A stretch of 64,000 nt of DNA from Lachnospiraceae bacterium (lineage in GTDB: Bacteria; Bacillota; Clostridia; Lachnospirales; Lachnospiraceae), in contig JAKVNF010000003.1 of the NCBI GenBank assembly GCA_022483465.1, positions 350,001 to 414,000 of the forward strand, read 5' to 3'. The notes beneath the pieces were generated by a model. That model saw only the letters and a program-made list of their open reading frames with translations. It did no database searches and was not told the DNA's origin. Shown here in pieces: positions 1 through 10,804 of this stretch. Within the stretch, counting starts at the first letter, position 1, and each line of letters opens with the position of its first letter. The position numbers and the translations under genes are program-made.

Positions 1-2545
<2,545 letters not shown>

Positions 2546-2622
2546 AACGCTTTGATTTGCTTGGCAGAACGATCCGTTCTGCGTCACGTAGTGATTTTTG
2601 TATTCGGTTTTGAAGGTACGAG

Positions 2623-2654
2623 CTCCCATCACGATTGTGATGGGAGTTTTTTTT
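2623..2654 (+). terminator. Terminator after 23S rRNA
   Basis: A perfect 10-bp stem (ctcccatcac / gtgatgggag) is followed by eight T residues. It lies about 80 nt after the 23S end and presumably ends the rRNA transcript. The spacer before it does not resemble 5S rRNA. Confidence 0.9.
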
Positions 2655-2686
2655 ACCATTTTTCATTTAGCAAAGGAGACCGCAGC

Positions 2687-3559
2687 GTGAACGAGCAAAT
2701 TCAATTCGGCAAAAGCGGACAGGATCATTCTGAGGTGGACTGGGCGCAGAAGACCAAGCAGGACTTCCAGGCGGCAACCGCCGGGAATCCCATGGCCATG
2801 TATGAGCTCGCCTCCGAGTACGAGGAGGGCCTCGGACGGGAGGCAAATGTCAGCCGGGCAAACTACTAGTACCGGCAGGCCATGGAGCACGGCTATGTCC
2901 TGGCCAAGCTGAATCTCGGCTACAACCTGGTCACCGGTGCCGGAACTGATCCGGACCCAAAGGAGGGCTTCCGTCTTTTGGAGGAGGCTGCCGCAGACGG
3001 CAACCCGATGGCACCCATGATGCTGGCCTCGATCTATGAGCGGGGACTCGGCACGCCCCAGAACTTTGCCAAGGCGGCGGAGTACTATCAGGCCGTCATG
3101 GACAAGTCCAACGGCCATGTGCTGTACTGCCAGGGAATGGCATATCTTCTCGGGAGCGGAGCAAAGCAGGATGTCCTTCTCGGCGTCCGGTATCTAAAGT
3201 CCGCGGCGGAGATGGGAGACATGGCAGGCGAGTGTGAACTGGCAAGGTGCCTTCTTTCCGGAACCGGCATCAAGAAGAACCCCTATGCGGCGGTCAAGCT
3301 CCTGAAAAAATCCGTGGATCTGGAGTATGGCCCTGCCTGCACCCTGCTTGGCGACTGCAGGCGGGATGGCCAAGGTGGAAAGCAGGATCCCGCAGAGGCC
3401 TTCGCCCTCTATCAGAAGGCCACCGAGGTGGCTTCCAAAGACCGCGAGGCGCTGCTTCGCTTGGCTGCATGCTACCGGGACGGATTCGGAACGGAACAGG
3501 ATGAGACCAAGGCAGCTGAGCTTGAGGCGATGTACCAGGAACAATCAAATAAGGCGTAA
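2687..3559 (+). pseudogene. Sel1-like repeat protein with internal amber stop
   Basis: Sel1/tetratricopeptide-like solenoid protein, normally a protein-interaction scaffold. The GTG start at 2687 has a good ribosome binding site (aaaggag, 2672-2678). The reading frame gives about five or six 36-residue Sel1 repeats, for example MAPMMLASIYERGLGTPQN. At 2867-2869 a TAG interrupts it in the context NY-stop-YRQA. Sel1 repeats usually have Trp just there (WYRKA), so a single TGG to TAG change explains the break, and the frame continues to 3559. Without suppression the product is a 60-residue stub; an internal start at ATG 2882 could give a 225-residue C-terminal piece. No signal peptide is visible. 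The full-length product would be 290 aa. Confidence 0.85.
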
Positions 3560-3567
3560 CCAAAAAA

Positions 3568-3599
3568 GGAGCGATCGGAATGGCCCGATCGCTCTTTTA
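3568..3599. terminator. Bidirectional terminator between convergent genes
   Basis: The stem gagcgatcgg / cccgatcgctc has an A-run before it and a T-run after it. It sits between the Sel1 gene on the plus strand and the oxidase gene on the minus strand, and can serve both. Confidence 0.85.
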
Positions 3600-3616
3600 A
3601 TATTATGGATCCGCCC

Positions 3617-4591
3617 TCAGGGGAGGATCAGCACATCCTTGGTCATGTGTGCAAGATCTGGAATGCCGGTGTAGCCGCAGAGCTGCTTGAGCTCCTGGTT
3701 CATGGCGGTGACCTTTGTGGTCACACCTGTCTTGCCGTTCTTCAAAAGCGGGAGCAGGATTCCTCTGCCGACGCTGACGGCATCTGCGCCCATGGCAAGG
3801 GCCTTGAAGGCATCGCTGCCGTCATCGATGCCGCAGTCCACCATCACCTTCATGGTCCGATCGCTTCCCAGGGCTTTCAGGATGTCCGGCAGCACGAGAA
3901 GGGGCGGTGCCGCAAAGGGCATGCGGCCGTGGTGATGGCTGACGACGATTCTCGCGCAGCCTGCGTCCCGGCAGGCAAGGGCGTCCTCCGTGCCGAGAAC
4001 TCCCTTGGCAATAAAGGGGAGAGGTGCAGCGGCCGATACCAGTGCGGCGAGATCCTCCTTCGTAAGCGGTCCCATCGGAATCCCGTCCACCACGTCGTAG
4101 GCGCCGTTCGTCCCAAAGATGTGGTCGATGTCGACACCGACCGCAAAGGCGCCGCACTCTTTGGCAACGCGGATCTCCTCGAGAATCCGGCTGTGGTCCG
4201 CAAAGGGCTTGATGATGCGGATGGTTTTTGCACCCACCGCTGCGATCTCCCGGAAGGTGTCATCCGGCTCCATGCCGACCCAGTTGACGAGGTTCATCTC
4301 CTTTGCCGCCTCGGCGTATTCCGACATGGGCTTCCGATCGGGTGCAGTCTTCTCCAGCGCGTGGTTTAAGTGGGAGAAGGCGGGCATCATGATGGGAGAG
4401 GAGAAGGTCTCACCGAACAGGGAGAGGCTCATGTCCGCCTCCCGGCTTCCGATGAGCCGCTCCCGGATCAGGATGCTGTCCAGGTATCTTCTTGTGATGG
4501 CTGCGGCATCTGCCGCATTCTGCTCCGGCTCCGGGATCATGCCCTTGGGTCCCGGCCAGGGGCCGCGCAGTCCGTTCTGCTTGGGTTCCAT
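3617..4591 (-). CDS. FMN-dependent alpha-hydroxy-acid oxidase/dehydrogenase family protein
   Basis: 324-aa TIM-barrel flavoprotein of the lactate/glycolate oxidase (FMN_dh) family, which oxidises 2-hydroxy acids to 2-oxo acids in the cytoplasm. Family hallmarks are the N-terminal SPIMMPAF segment, the barrel strand ending FIAKGVLGTEDAL (flavin-binding Lys), the VSHHHGR segment in the position of the catalytic His/Arg pair, and the phosphate-binding VDCGIDDGSDAFKALAMGADAVSVGRG. The usual S(N)HGGRQ motif reads SHHHGR here, so the substrate may differ from lactate. The start at 4591 is chosen because taaggagaa lies 8 nt upstream; a longer upstream frame has no such site. The gene is monocistronic, with terminators on both sides. 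Confidence 0.85.
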   Translation of the reverse strand: MEPKQNGLRGPWPGPKGMIPEPEQNAADAAAITRRYLDSILIRERLIGSREADMSLSLFGETFSSPIMMPAFSHLNHALEKTAPDRKPMSEYAEAAKEMNLVNWVGMEPDDTFREIAAVGAKTIRIIKPFADHSRILEEIRVAKECGAFAVGVDIDHIFGTNGAYDVVDGIPMGPLTKEDLAALVSAAAPLPFIAKGVLGTEDALACRDAGCARIVVSHHHGRMPFAAPPLLVLPDILKALGSDRTMKVMVDCGIDDGSDAFKALAMGADAVSVGRGILLPLLKNGKTGVTTKVTAMNQELKQLCGYTGIPDLAHMTKDVLILP

Positions 4592-4665
4592 ATTGATGTT
4601 CTCCTTACTGTGATGATGTCCAACCGCTGTCTGCATCATACCACGCACGCCGTGCAACCGCACAC

Positions 4666-4699
4666 AAAAACCCCGAACCGCCGGCAGAGCGGATCGGGG
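4666..4699 (-). terminator. Terminator of the split 49-codon gene
   Basis: Read on the minus strand, ccccgatccgc pairs imperfectly with gcggttcgggg and is followed by TTTTT. It lies about 55 nt after the stop of the small gene at 4755 and separates it from the oxidase gene downstream. Confidence 0.75.
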
Positions 4700-4878
4700 T
4701 GCTGACAAACAATTCAGGAGGTCAATGGTGTTTGTTCCTTAGTGCGGTGCCCGGTCAGTGGAAGCTGGTGACCGAGTGGCTGCTCTGCAGATAGGCGTAG
4801 AGCGGAGCTGAATTTCCATGGAGGTTCTCCTCCATCAGGGTCTGCATCAGATCTGCCCCAAAGATGTAACAGAAAAAC

Positions 4879-6631
4879 GGCCCTTTCACTTTTTTTGTGG
4901 GATGAGCCCTTCCTGACCGTCTCCGAGGTCCTCTGCCCCGGTCCTCCACAGGTGCCTTCTGCTCTCCGTGCATCTGTACTCCCGGGCGGACCGTGGGAGC
5001 ATCGCCGAGGGGCCCACGGTCTCGGAACAGCTTTATCCATCAGATCCTCTTGTACGGATTTCTGGATGCATCCATGATCTTTAGGAAAAAGTACTCATCA
5101 TCTGGAAGGCCATAGGCTTTCCTGCGAATGACCTTGATGTGTGCGTTGATCCCCTCTATCTTCCCGGAGCTGATCGGATAGAGCCCGTATCCCACAATGC
5201 CGTCAAAGTGGTTCTCAATGAGCCTGGCAAACCAGAGAAAGTGCTCATTTTTCGTGCCCCTGCACCAGTCGATGATATCTGTAAACTTCTCGATCATCGT
5301 CGCCTGATTGGCTGAGGCATATGCTTCCTGCATGGCCTGCTTGATCAGATCACAGGTGAACAGCAGCTTGTTCGAGTTGATGATGTCGTCGTATCGCCGC
5401 TCGAAATCGTCATGGGTATGCCTGTAATCGGTCGTACCGAAGATCGCAGATCCCTTGCGGCACACCTTGCCCTCACGGGCTTCCTGATCGTGTTTCTGCA
5501 GGGACTCCCTGCTGGCACAGAGTATCTTCCTTGACCCCTTCAGGATAGCAGCTTCCTCGACCAGGCCTTCCTTCTTCAGGCGGATCTGTTCCTCCTTCCG
5601 AACCTCGGCAATGACCTTCTCGTTGAAGTTCTTGACGATGTGGAAATGATCATAAACGATCTGGATCCAACCGCATTTTGCCTTGAAAGCCTCCTGGAAG
5701 TCGCTGTTCATATCCATGGCAACGGCCTCTACATGATGCATCCAGTCGTCACCCACCAGCTCCATGAATTCTTCTACAACGGCCTTTGTTTTGCCTGCTC
5801 GGATGAACAGCACCGCACCGGTTATCAGGTCTATGATGTGCGTCGCATATTTGTGTCCGTTATGCAGCTTGAACTCGTCAATGGCAAGATACCTTGCATA
5901 GGCGGCAGGCTTTTTGAGCTTGCCATTCTCATCCGCGTAAAGACCCTTCAGACGCTTAAGGTCGATCTTCTTGATCGTATTGATGTTGACGCCAGTAATG
6001 ATTGCCGTGTCCGTAAGGGTAAATTCATCCATAGAAAGATAGCGGATGATCAGCTGCTCAAGCTCCTTTGTAATCATCGAATCATCTGCCTTGAACGCGA
6101 CATCCGGTGTGATGGTCTTGCCACAGAGATTGCATCTCCACTGGTACTTGTCGCACTCAATGATGGTTTGGCATGCCTGAAAGGGAATGTGTTTGATCTT
6201 CGTGTGGTAGGTCTGATTCTTGTACATCCTGCGCCCGCAGCAAGAGCATACAGGATGGTCCAGCTGGTCCAATTTACCGCGCAGAATATAAGCCCTTTTG
6301 AAGGTATTCTCACTCAGTTTGCTCTTCCGCATGGAGTGGAAGGGCCTGACGTCTCGAATAGGAACCTCTTCAACGCTCTCCTGATGGAACCCCGTCAGGT
6401 GGCTTGGGAACATCAGATAGTCATTTTGAGTCCGGGCAGCAAAAGACATTTGCCCATTCGCCTCGGTGTATGTATAATTCTGATTCATAAGAGGTTTCCT
6501 TTTTATCCCGTATTGCATATCTTGGTCGACGTGCAATCGAGATGATATCAGGAAATCTCTTTTTGTAAATAGATGATATTCTCTATAGGCTGCCTTCTTT
6601 TAGTGCATCACACAAGAAAAATGAAAGACCC
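4879..6631 (-). mobile_element. ISL3-family insertion sequence, copy 1 (1753 bp)
   Basis: Terminal inverted repeats of the type GGGTCTTTCATTTTTCTTGTG (left, at 6631) and GGCCCTTTCACTTTTTTTGTG (right, at 4879). An 8-bp target duplication, agaaaaac, is present at 4871-4878 and 6632-6639, as expected for ISL3. A strong hairpin (gaccgtggg ... cccacggtc, near 4989-5022) follows the transposase gene inside the element. A second copy of identical length is at 58143-59895. Confidence 0.95.
5040..6488 (-). CDS. ISL3-family transposase
   Basis: 482-aa DDE transposase. The N-terminal region has two zinc-finger-like cysteine pairs (CSCCGRRM and CNLCGKTI), followed by a helix-turn-helix region (TLTDTAIITGVNINTIKKID) and the DDE_Tnp_ISL3 catalytic core with YLAIDEFK, VAMDMNSDFQEAF and a C-terminal SSGKIEGINAHIK segment. 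The start at 6488 (MNQNYTYTE) is preferred because aaaaggaaa lies just upstream; an in-frame upstream ATG lacks one. The coding sequence is intact, so the element is potentially autonomous. It differs from the copy at 58286 by only a few residues (for example RLKGLY versus RLKSLY). Confidence 0.95.
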   Translation of the reverse strand: MNQNYTYTEANGQMSFAARTQNDYLMFPSHLTGFHQESVEEVPIRDVRPFHSMRKSKLSENTFKRAYILRGKLDQLDHPVCSCCGRRMYKNQTYHTKIKHIPFQACQTIIECDKYQWRCNLCGKTITPDVAFKADDSMITKELEQLIIRYLSMDEFTLTDTAIITGVNINTIKKIDLKRLKGLYADENGKLKKPAAYARYLAIDEFKLHNGHKYATHIIDLITGAVLFIRAGKTKAVVEEFMELVGDDWMHHVEAVAMDMNSDFQEAFKAKCGWIQIVYDHFHIVKNFNEKVIAEVRKEEQIRLKKEGLVEEAAILKGSRKILCASRESLQKHDQEAREGKVCRKGSAIFGTTDYRHTHDDFERRYDDIINSNKLLFTCDLIKQAMQEAYASANQATMIEKFTDIIDWCRGTKNEHFLWFARLIENHFDGIVGYGLYPISSGKIEGINAHIKVIRRKAYGLPDDEYFFLKIMDASRNPYKRI

Positions 6632-6665
6632 AGAAAAACTTCTTGATTCGATCGAGTGCCTTCAT

Positions 6666-6995
6666 ATCGTTCGCTCCTTTCCGGGAATCTGCTTCCCATC
6701 TCTTTGATTTGGTACTTTACCACGTTGAACCAGAAATGTATAGTACGATTTCGCTTGGGAAGGGAATAGGAAAAACAAATTGTAGAGGAAAGACCGATAA
6801 AACAGAAAACACAGAAAATAATCTCTTGAACCTGCCGCGCCGACGTCAGAAAAGCGCAGATGAAATATATAAGTGCCGCGCAGCTGAAAGATAAACAAAA
6901 AGTAGTCAGACAGTATATACAAAAAAACACGCTAACCTTTATACTGAGTCTATGGAACTTCGACAAAGAAGTTCACGGAGAGAGAGGAGACACGA
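6666..6995. other. Divergent intergenic region between small gene and PTS gene
   Basis: 330 bp, AT-richer than its surroundings, separating divergent genes. On the minus side it carries the ribosome binding site of the 49-aa gene (6670-6680). On the plus side a short inverted repeat, gaacttc ... gaagttc (6955-6974), lies just before the gagaggaga ribosome binding site of the PTS gene. Promoter boxes for the PTS gene are not clear enough to assign. I see no antiterminator hairpin of the LicT/GlcT kind with confidence. Confidence 0.5.
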
Positions 6996-7296
6996 ATAAA
7001 AGACAAGATCTTTGCGGTACTGCAGAGGATCGGGCGGAGCTTTATGCTGCCGATCGCGATTCTGCCCGTCGCGGGCATCCTCCTGGGCCTGGGCAGCGTG
7101 TTCACCAACGAGACCACGCTGGAGACCTACCACCTGGCCGGCGCCTTCGGCGAAGGGACGATCCTCTGGGGCGTCAACACGATATTTAAGATTGCGAGCG
7201 GGAATTCTCGGCAATTCAATTGCCGAGATGAAAGCGAGTCCACTTCATCGACTGCAACGCATTGCTTTGATTAGTACAAGTTTTAGATATAGTTTA

Positions 7297-8945
7297 CTCA
7301 AACTTCCCACTTGGTCCGACCCTCGAAAAACGTTGAAAATACGCCCAAAATTGAGCTTTTTACTATGAGTTTTTCGGCTTCTTGACAATTGAAAAAGCAC
7401 TCTGTGCCTTCTATAATAAGATCATCCACAATCAAAAGAAAGTACAGGTGCTCACAATGAGTATACATCAAAACAAGCCAATTGCAACTGCTAATTTCGA
7501 GGACGAATGTGCGTTTGGAAACGCCATGAAAGAGCTTGGCGTAAGCGCTCTCCTGAAGGCCTCCAATATCACCAAGGCGAAGGGTGCCTCTGCATATGAG
7601 CTCTTTCAGTTTCTTGTAATCCTCGTGTTCCAGAAGTGCAACCTGTATCACTTCCTCAACTCCAAGAAGAAGGATACTGCCTATGACGATAACACCTACT
7701 ACCGCTTCCTGAATGAAGGACGCTACAACTGGAGAAAGTTCATCCTGATCCTCTCCGCCAGGATTGCCGCCTATTTCACTACTCTTACCCGCGAGAACAG
7801 GGCACGATGCTTCGTGCTCGATGACTCTGTCATCGCCCGTAACCGTTCCAAAAAGGTGGAGCTGCTCTCCAATGTCTACAATCACGTGATCCACAGAACC
7901 GAGAGGGGATTTAATCTCCTTCTTCTTGGGTGGACCGATGGATACAGCTTCCTTCCGGTCCAGTACATCATGCTTGCTTCGGCCAAGGCTAAGAGCCGCA
8001 TCTGCGACGTATACGACAAGCACCTGCGTCATAACACCAACGCGTACAAGAGACGGGTGGATGCAATTACGCAAAAGCCCGTGATTGCACTTCAGTTGCT
8101 TCGCTTCGCCATTGACGCTGATATCAAAGCCGAATACGTGCTCATGGATACCTGGTTCACGACAGAACCGTTCATCTGCAACATCAAGAACCTCGGCCTT
8201 GAGGTGATCGGCATGCTCAAAGATACCAAGCAGCAGTATTGGTACAAAGGCAGGCTGTATAACCTGAAAGGCCTTGCGAAGACTGCCATCCGTCATTGCC
8301 CGCAGGGGAACCTGTTCGGGTCCATTGTTGTCAAAACGAAGTATCAGCAGCTTCCTGTCAAGCTGGTCTTTGTCCGCAATCGCAACAAGAAGGATGAGTA
8401 CATCATCCTTCTGACCACTGCGGTGACTCTGCCCGACAGTGAGGTAGTCAGAATCTATGGCTACAGGTGGGGCATCGAGGTATGCTTCAGGGCATGCAAG
8501 TCCTTTCTCAAGCTTGGCAAGGAGTTTCAAGGACTCAGCTACGACGTAACCGACAGCACAACTGCACTCGTGCTCACACGATTTCTCATTCTCGAGTATA
8601 TCCGTCGCAAGAAGAATGATCCCAAGACCATCTGTGAGCTGTTCTTCGTCTGCTGTGATGACATTCAGGATATTTCCCTGAAGCAGTCGATTGACCGTCT
8701 TGCTGCAATGCTGATCGAGGGGGTCAGAACAGGTGATGTCTCCATTCAGATCTCCGAAAAGATGCGTAGCGACCTGACAAACTGGTTTTCGACACAGCCT
8801 GAGTTTATACAGAACCTGTTCCGCGACTTCCTAAATTTGTTTCTAACAAGCGATAAAGTTGCATAATGCTGTCAAGTTTCAAAAAATCACCTGTTGAGCA
8901 AGAAACCATCGGCTGTTACAGCATTTTTCAAGTGGGAAGTTTGAG
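7297..8945 (+). mobile_element. IS4-family insertion sequence, copy 1 (1649 bp)
   Basis: Inverted repeats CTCAAACTTCCCACTTG and its complement end the element at 7297 and 8945. The target duplication is tagttta (7290-7296 and 8946-8952). It lies inside the left end of the IS605-type element, upstream of tnpA, and probably separates tnpA from its promoter. A near-identical copy of the same length is at 40351-41999. Confidence 0.93.
7457..8866 (+). CDS. IS4-family DDE transposase
   Basis: 469-aa RNase H-fold transposase. Visible signatures are the first catalytic Asp in FVLDDSVIARNRSKK, the second in YVLMDTWFTT, and the IS4 motif Y-x2-R-x3-E-x6-K in YRWGIEVCFRACKSF. The start at 7457 (MSIHQNK) follows a weak aggtg site; a longer frame from 7382 lacks one. 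The gene is intact. It differs from the copy at 40511 by about one residue (FILILSAR versus FILLLSAR), which suggests recent duplication. Confidence 0.93.
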   Translation: MSIHQNKPIATANFEDECAFGNAMKELGVSALLKASNITKAKGASAYELFQFLVILVFQKCNLYHFLNSKKKDTAYDDNTYYRFLNEGRYNWRKFILILSARIAAYFTTLTRENRARCFVLDDSVIARNRSKKVELLSNVYNHVIHRTERGFNLLLLGWTDGYSFLPVQYIMLASAKAKSRICDVYDKHLRHNTNAYKRRVDAITQKPVIALQLLRFAIDADIKAEYVLMDTWFTTEPFICNIKNLGLEVIGMLKDTKQQYWYKGRLYNLKGLAKTAIRHCPQGNLFGSIVVKTKYQQLPVKLVFVRNRNKKDEYIILLTTAVTLPDSEVVRIYGYRWGIEVCFRACKSFLKLGKEFQGLSYDVTDSTTALVLTRFLILEYIRRKKNDPKTICELFFVCCDDIQDISLKQSIDRLAAMLIEGVRTGDVSIQISEKMRSDLTNWFSTQPEFIQNLFRDFLNLFLTSDKVA

Positions 8946-8987
8946 TAGTTTATACACTTACAACACCCAATCTGGTATACTATGTGT

Positions 8988-9398
8988 ATGAAAACAAACC
9001 TCGTTCATTACCGTACATGTGTGTGCAATATCAATTACCATGTGGTATGGTGCGTCAAGTACCGACAGAAGGTATTAACCCCAGAAATTGAGGAAAGCCT
9101 GAAAGCTATTCTGCTTTCCGTCGCCAAGGATAAGGGGTTCACCATCCACGAATGCGAAGTCGGCACTGCTGACCATGTACATTGCTTTGTGTCTGCACCC
9201 CCGAAGCTGTCGATCACAAATCTGGTCAAATACATGAAAGGCATTTCGGGCCGCATGCTATTTGAAAGATATCCAGAGCTAAAAAACCATTTGCGGAGCG
9301 GACAGCTTTGGAATCATTCGTACTACGTTGAAACCGTAGGCGATGTTTCCGAAGAAACCATTCGCAAATACATTGAGCGTCAGAGCAAGGCGTATTGA
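8988..9398 (+). CDS. tnpA: IS200/IS605 transposase TnpA (Y1 HUH)
   Basis: 136-aa single-strand transposase with one catalytic tyrosine. The HUH metal site is HVHCF (about residue 60), and the nucleophile tyrosine lies in the NHSYYVETVG segment near residue 115. Length and order match the family. ATG 8982 is two codons upstream and also possible; neither has a good ribosome binding site, probably because the IS4 insertion displaced the upstream region. The stop overlaps the start region of tnpB. Confidence 0.93.
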   Translation: MKTNLVHYRTCVCNINYHVVWCVKYRQKVLTPEIEESLKAILLSVAKDKGFTIHECEVGTADHVHCFVSAPPKLSITNLVKYMKGISGRMLFERYPELKNHLRSGQLWNHSYYVETVGDVSEETIRKYIERQSKAY

Positions 9399-9400
9399 TT

Positions 9401-10585
9401 ATGGCTGTCAAAAAGAAGAACAAACCAAAATCATCAAATACAGACGTTTATTACATCTGTTATAAGGACGAGATTGTTCCTACTGCCGACCAGTGCAGCT
9501 TTATTCGTTTCAATTTAGGTGCCAAACGGTGGCTCAAAAATCGTATGCTGGAAGATGACCTGTTCATGTACAACGAAATGGGGATACATCTCCACAACAC
9601 TCCTGCGGATTATAAAGATCAGGAAGAATGTCCGTGGCTTAAGCAGGCCGACTCGCTTGCACTTGCGAATGCCCAGCTGGAATACGAACAGTCATGGACC
9701 AATTTCTACGAAGGAAGAGCAAAAATGCCTCGCTTTCATAGCAAGCACGAAGCGCAGTCCTACACAACAAACGTTGTCAGCTCCAATCTTACTTATGATG
9801 AAAGCACCGGATTGCTGAAACTTCCAAAACTGAAAACGCTCATCAAGCTGAAGCTGCACCGCAAAATCAAAAAAGGCGGCGTTCTCAAATCAGCTACCAT
9901 TTCCATGGACCGCAATGGGAGATTTTTCGTATCACTTAAGTACGAATACAAGGAACCCAAAGCTGCTCCATCTGCAAACACGCATACTGATAACCAAGGT
10001 ATCCGTGCTATCGGATTGGACATGTCATTGGAGCACTTGTATGTGGACAGCGATGGTGACACTGCAGAGTTTCCACGGTTTTATCGTCAGCAGGAAGAGA
10101 AACTTGCAAAACTTCAGCATGTGCTGCCAGGTATGAAACGCGGATCAAAGCGCTACGAGCGACAGAAGCGCAAAATCGCAAAGCTGCACGAAAAAACAGC
10201 GGCACAAAGGAGGGATTTTCTGGACAAACTGTCCTATAACCTCGCATCTCATTATGACGTGATCTGCATTGAAGACCTGAACATGCATGCCATGGCGCAA
10301 AGCCTTCATCTTGGCAAATCGGTTATGGATGTAGGCTGGGGCATGTTTACACGCATGCTGGAATACAAATGCAAGCGTTTCGGGCATACACTTGTCAAAA
10401 TCGATCAATGGTATGCATCATCCAAAACATGCTGTCGTTGTGGTTCCAAGAAAGATGATCTGACGCTAAGTGATCGATTGTATGTCTGCCCTGTCTGTGG
10501 CAATATCATCGATCGCGACTGGCAGGCAGCAATCAACATCAAAGAGGAAGGTCTGCGGCTTTATCATCAAGAGCAAGCCGCATAA
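9401..10585 (+). CDS. tnpB: TnpB RNA-guided nuclease of IS200/IS605 element
   Basis: 394-aa TnpB, the transposon-encoded ancestor-type relative of Cas12 that cuts DNA with a guide RNA from the element's right end. The RuvC residues are all present: Asp in IGLDMSLEHLYVDS, Glu in ICIEDLNM and Asp in DRDWQAAINI. The zinc ribbon CCRCG ... CPVCG precedes the last motif. The N-terminal wedge region and the arginine/lysine-rich helix KRGSKRYERQKRKIAKLHEK are intact. TTG 9395 is an alternative start. The protein looks active, unlike many family members with decayed catalytic residues. Confidence 0.93.
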   Translation: MAVKKKNKPKSSNTDVYYICYKDEIVPTADQCSFIRFNLGAKRWLKNRMLEDDLFMYNEMGIHLHNTPADYKDQEECPWLKQADSLALANAQLEYEQSWTNFYEGRAKMPRFHSKHEAQSYTTNVVSSNLTYDESTGLLKLPKLKTLIKLKLHRKIKKGGVLKSATISMDRNGRFFVSLKYEYKEPKAAPSANTHTDNQGIRAIGLDMSLEHLYVDSDGDTAEFPRFYRQQEEKLAKLQHVLPGMKRGSKRYERQKRKIAKLHEKTAAQRRDFLDKLSYNLASHYDVICIEDLNMHAMAQSLHLGKSVMDVGWGMFTRMLEYKCKRFGHTLVKIDQWYASSKTCCRCGSKKDDLTLSDRLYVCPVCGNIIDRDWQAAINIKEEGLRLYHQEQAA

Positions 10586-10804
10586 CCATATAGAAACATC
10601 AATCGCCGTGACTGCCCGCGAAAGCGGTGAATAGAGAAGCAACGGCGCACCAACCATCCGGTTCGGATGGGGCTAGGCCCGAGATTTCCGGCGCATCACA
10701 GCCATCTGTGTATAAGACACCGTTGAAGGCAACTCAAATGAGGTGGAAAAACCACCGAAGCCCGCAGTTTTAACTGCGGGTAGTTCACGTCCGTGGGCAG
10801 CGCC
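10560..10804 (+). ncRNA. TnpB right-end guide RNA (reRNA/omega-RNA) with predicted guide in PTS gene
   Basis: In IS605-type elements the TnpB guide RNA starts in the 3' part of tnpB and runs through the right end into flanking DNA. This stretch is structured and GC-rich (e.g. ccgaagcccgcag ... ctgcgggtagttcac) and ends at the element border, 10788. The next roughly 16 nt (gtccgtgggcagcgcc) would be the guide and belong to the PTS coding sequence. So the RNA should target the uninterrupted PTS allele. This is inferred from family knowledge; the 5' end is approximate. Confidence 0.6.

Larger units (their letters stand above)
4755..6665 (-). pseudogene. Small 49-aa protein gene interrupted by ISL3 element
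   Basis: Removing the insertion at 4879-6631 and one copy of its 8-bp duplication joins 6665-6632 to 4870-4755 as one 50-codon frame beginning MKALDRIKKFF and ending SSHSVTSFH. The start has a strong ribosome binding site (aaaggagc, 7 nt upstream of the ATG at 6665), and a terminator follows the stop. This makes it a convincing small gene rather than a chance frame. The N-terminus is basic and partly hydrophobic (KKFFCYIFGADLM), which could be a short amphipathic or membrane-associating helix. I do not recognise the family. It is divergently oriented from the PTS gene at 6996, so a link to sugar uptake is possible but unproven. Confidence 0.7.
7202..10788 (+). mobile_element. IS200/IS605-family element with tnpA and tnpB, interrupting the PTS gene
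   Basis: The left end carries a subterminal hairpin (ctcggcaattcaattgccgag, with its 8-bp arms at 7207-7227). The right end carries the hairpin cccgcagttttaactgcggg followed by tagttcac (to 10788). No target duplication is present, as expected for single-strand transposition. The boundaries are set by the requirement that the flanking PTS halves join in frame, which they do exactly. An IS4-type element is nested in the left end at 7297-8945, between the left hairpin and tnpA. Confidence 0.88.

Noticed and set aside
2867-2869. TAG in the Sel1 gene as a pyrrolysine or recoded codon
   Set aside because: The position normally holds Trp in these repeats, so a TGG to TAG change is the simpler reading; no pyrrolysine machinery is visible here.
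5640-6545. A 301-codon frame antisense to the ISL3 transposase (also 58229-59134)
   Set aside because: Shadow of the transposase gene; no family features.
7298-8530. A 410-codon frame on the minus strand across the IS4 element (also 40352-41584)
   Set aside because: It is antisense to an intact, recognisable transposase, has no ribosome binding site, and mirrors third-position bias of the real gene.
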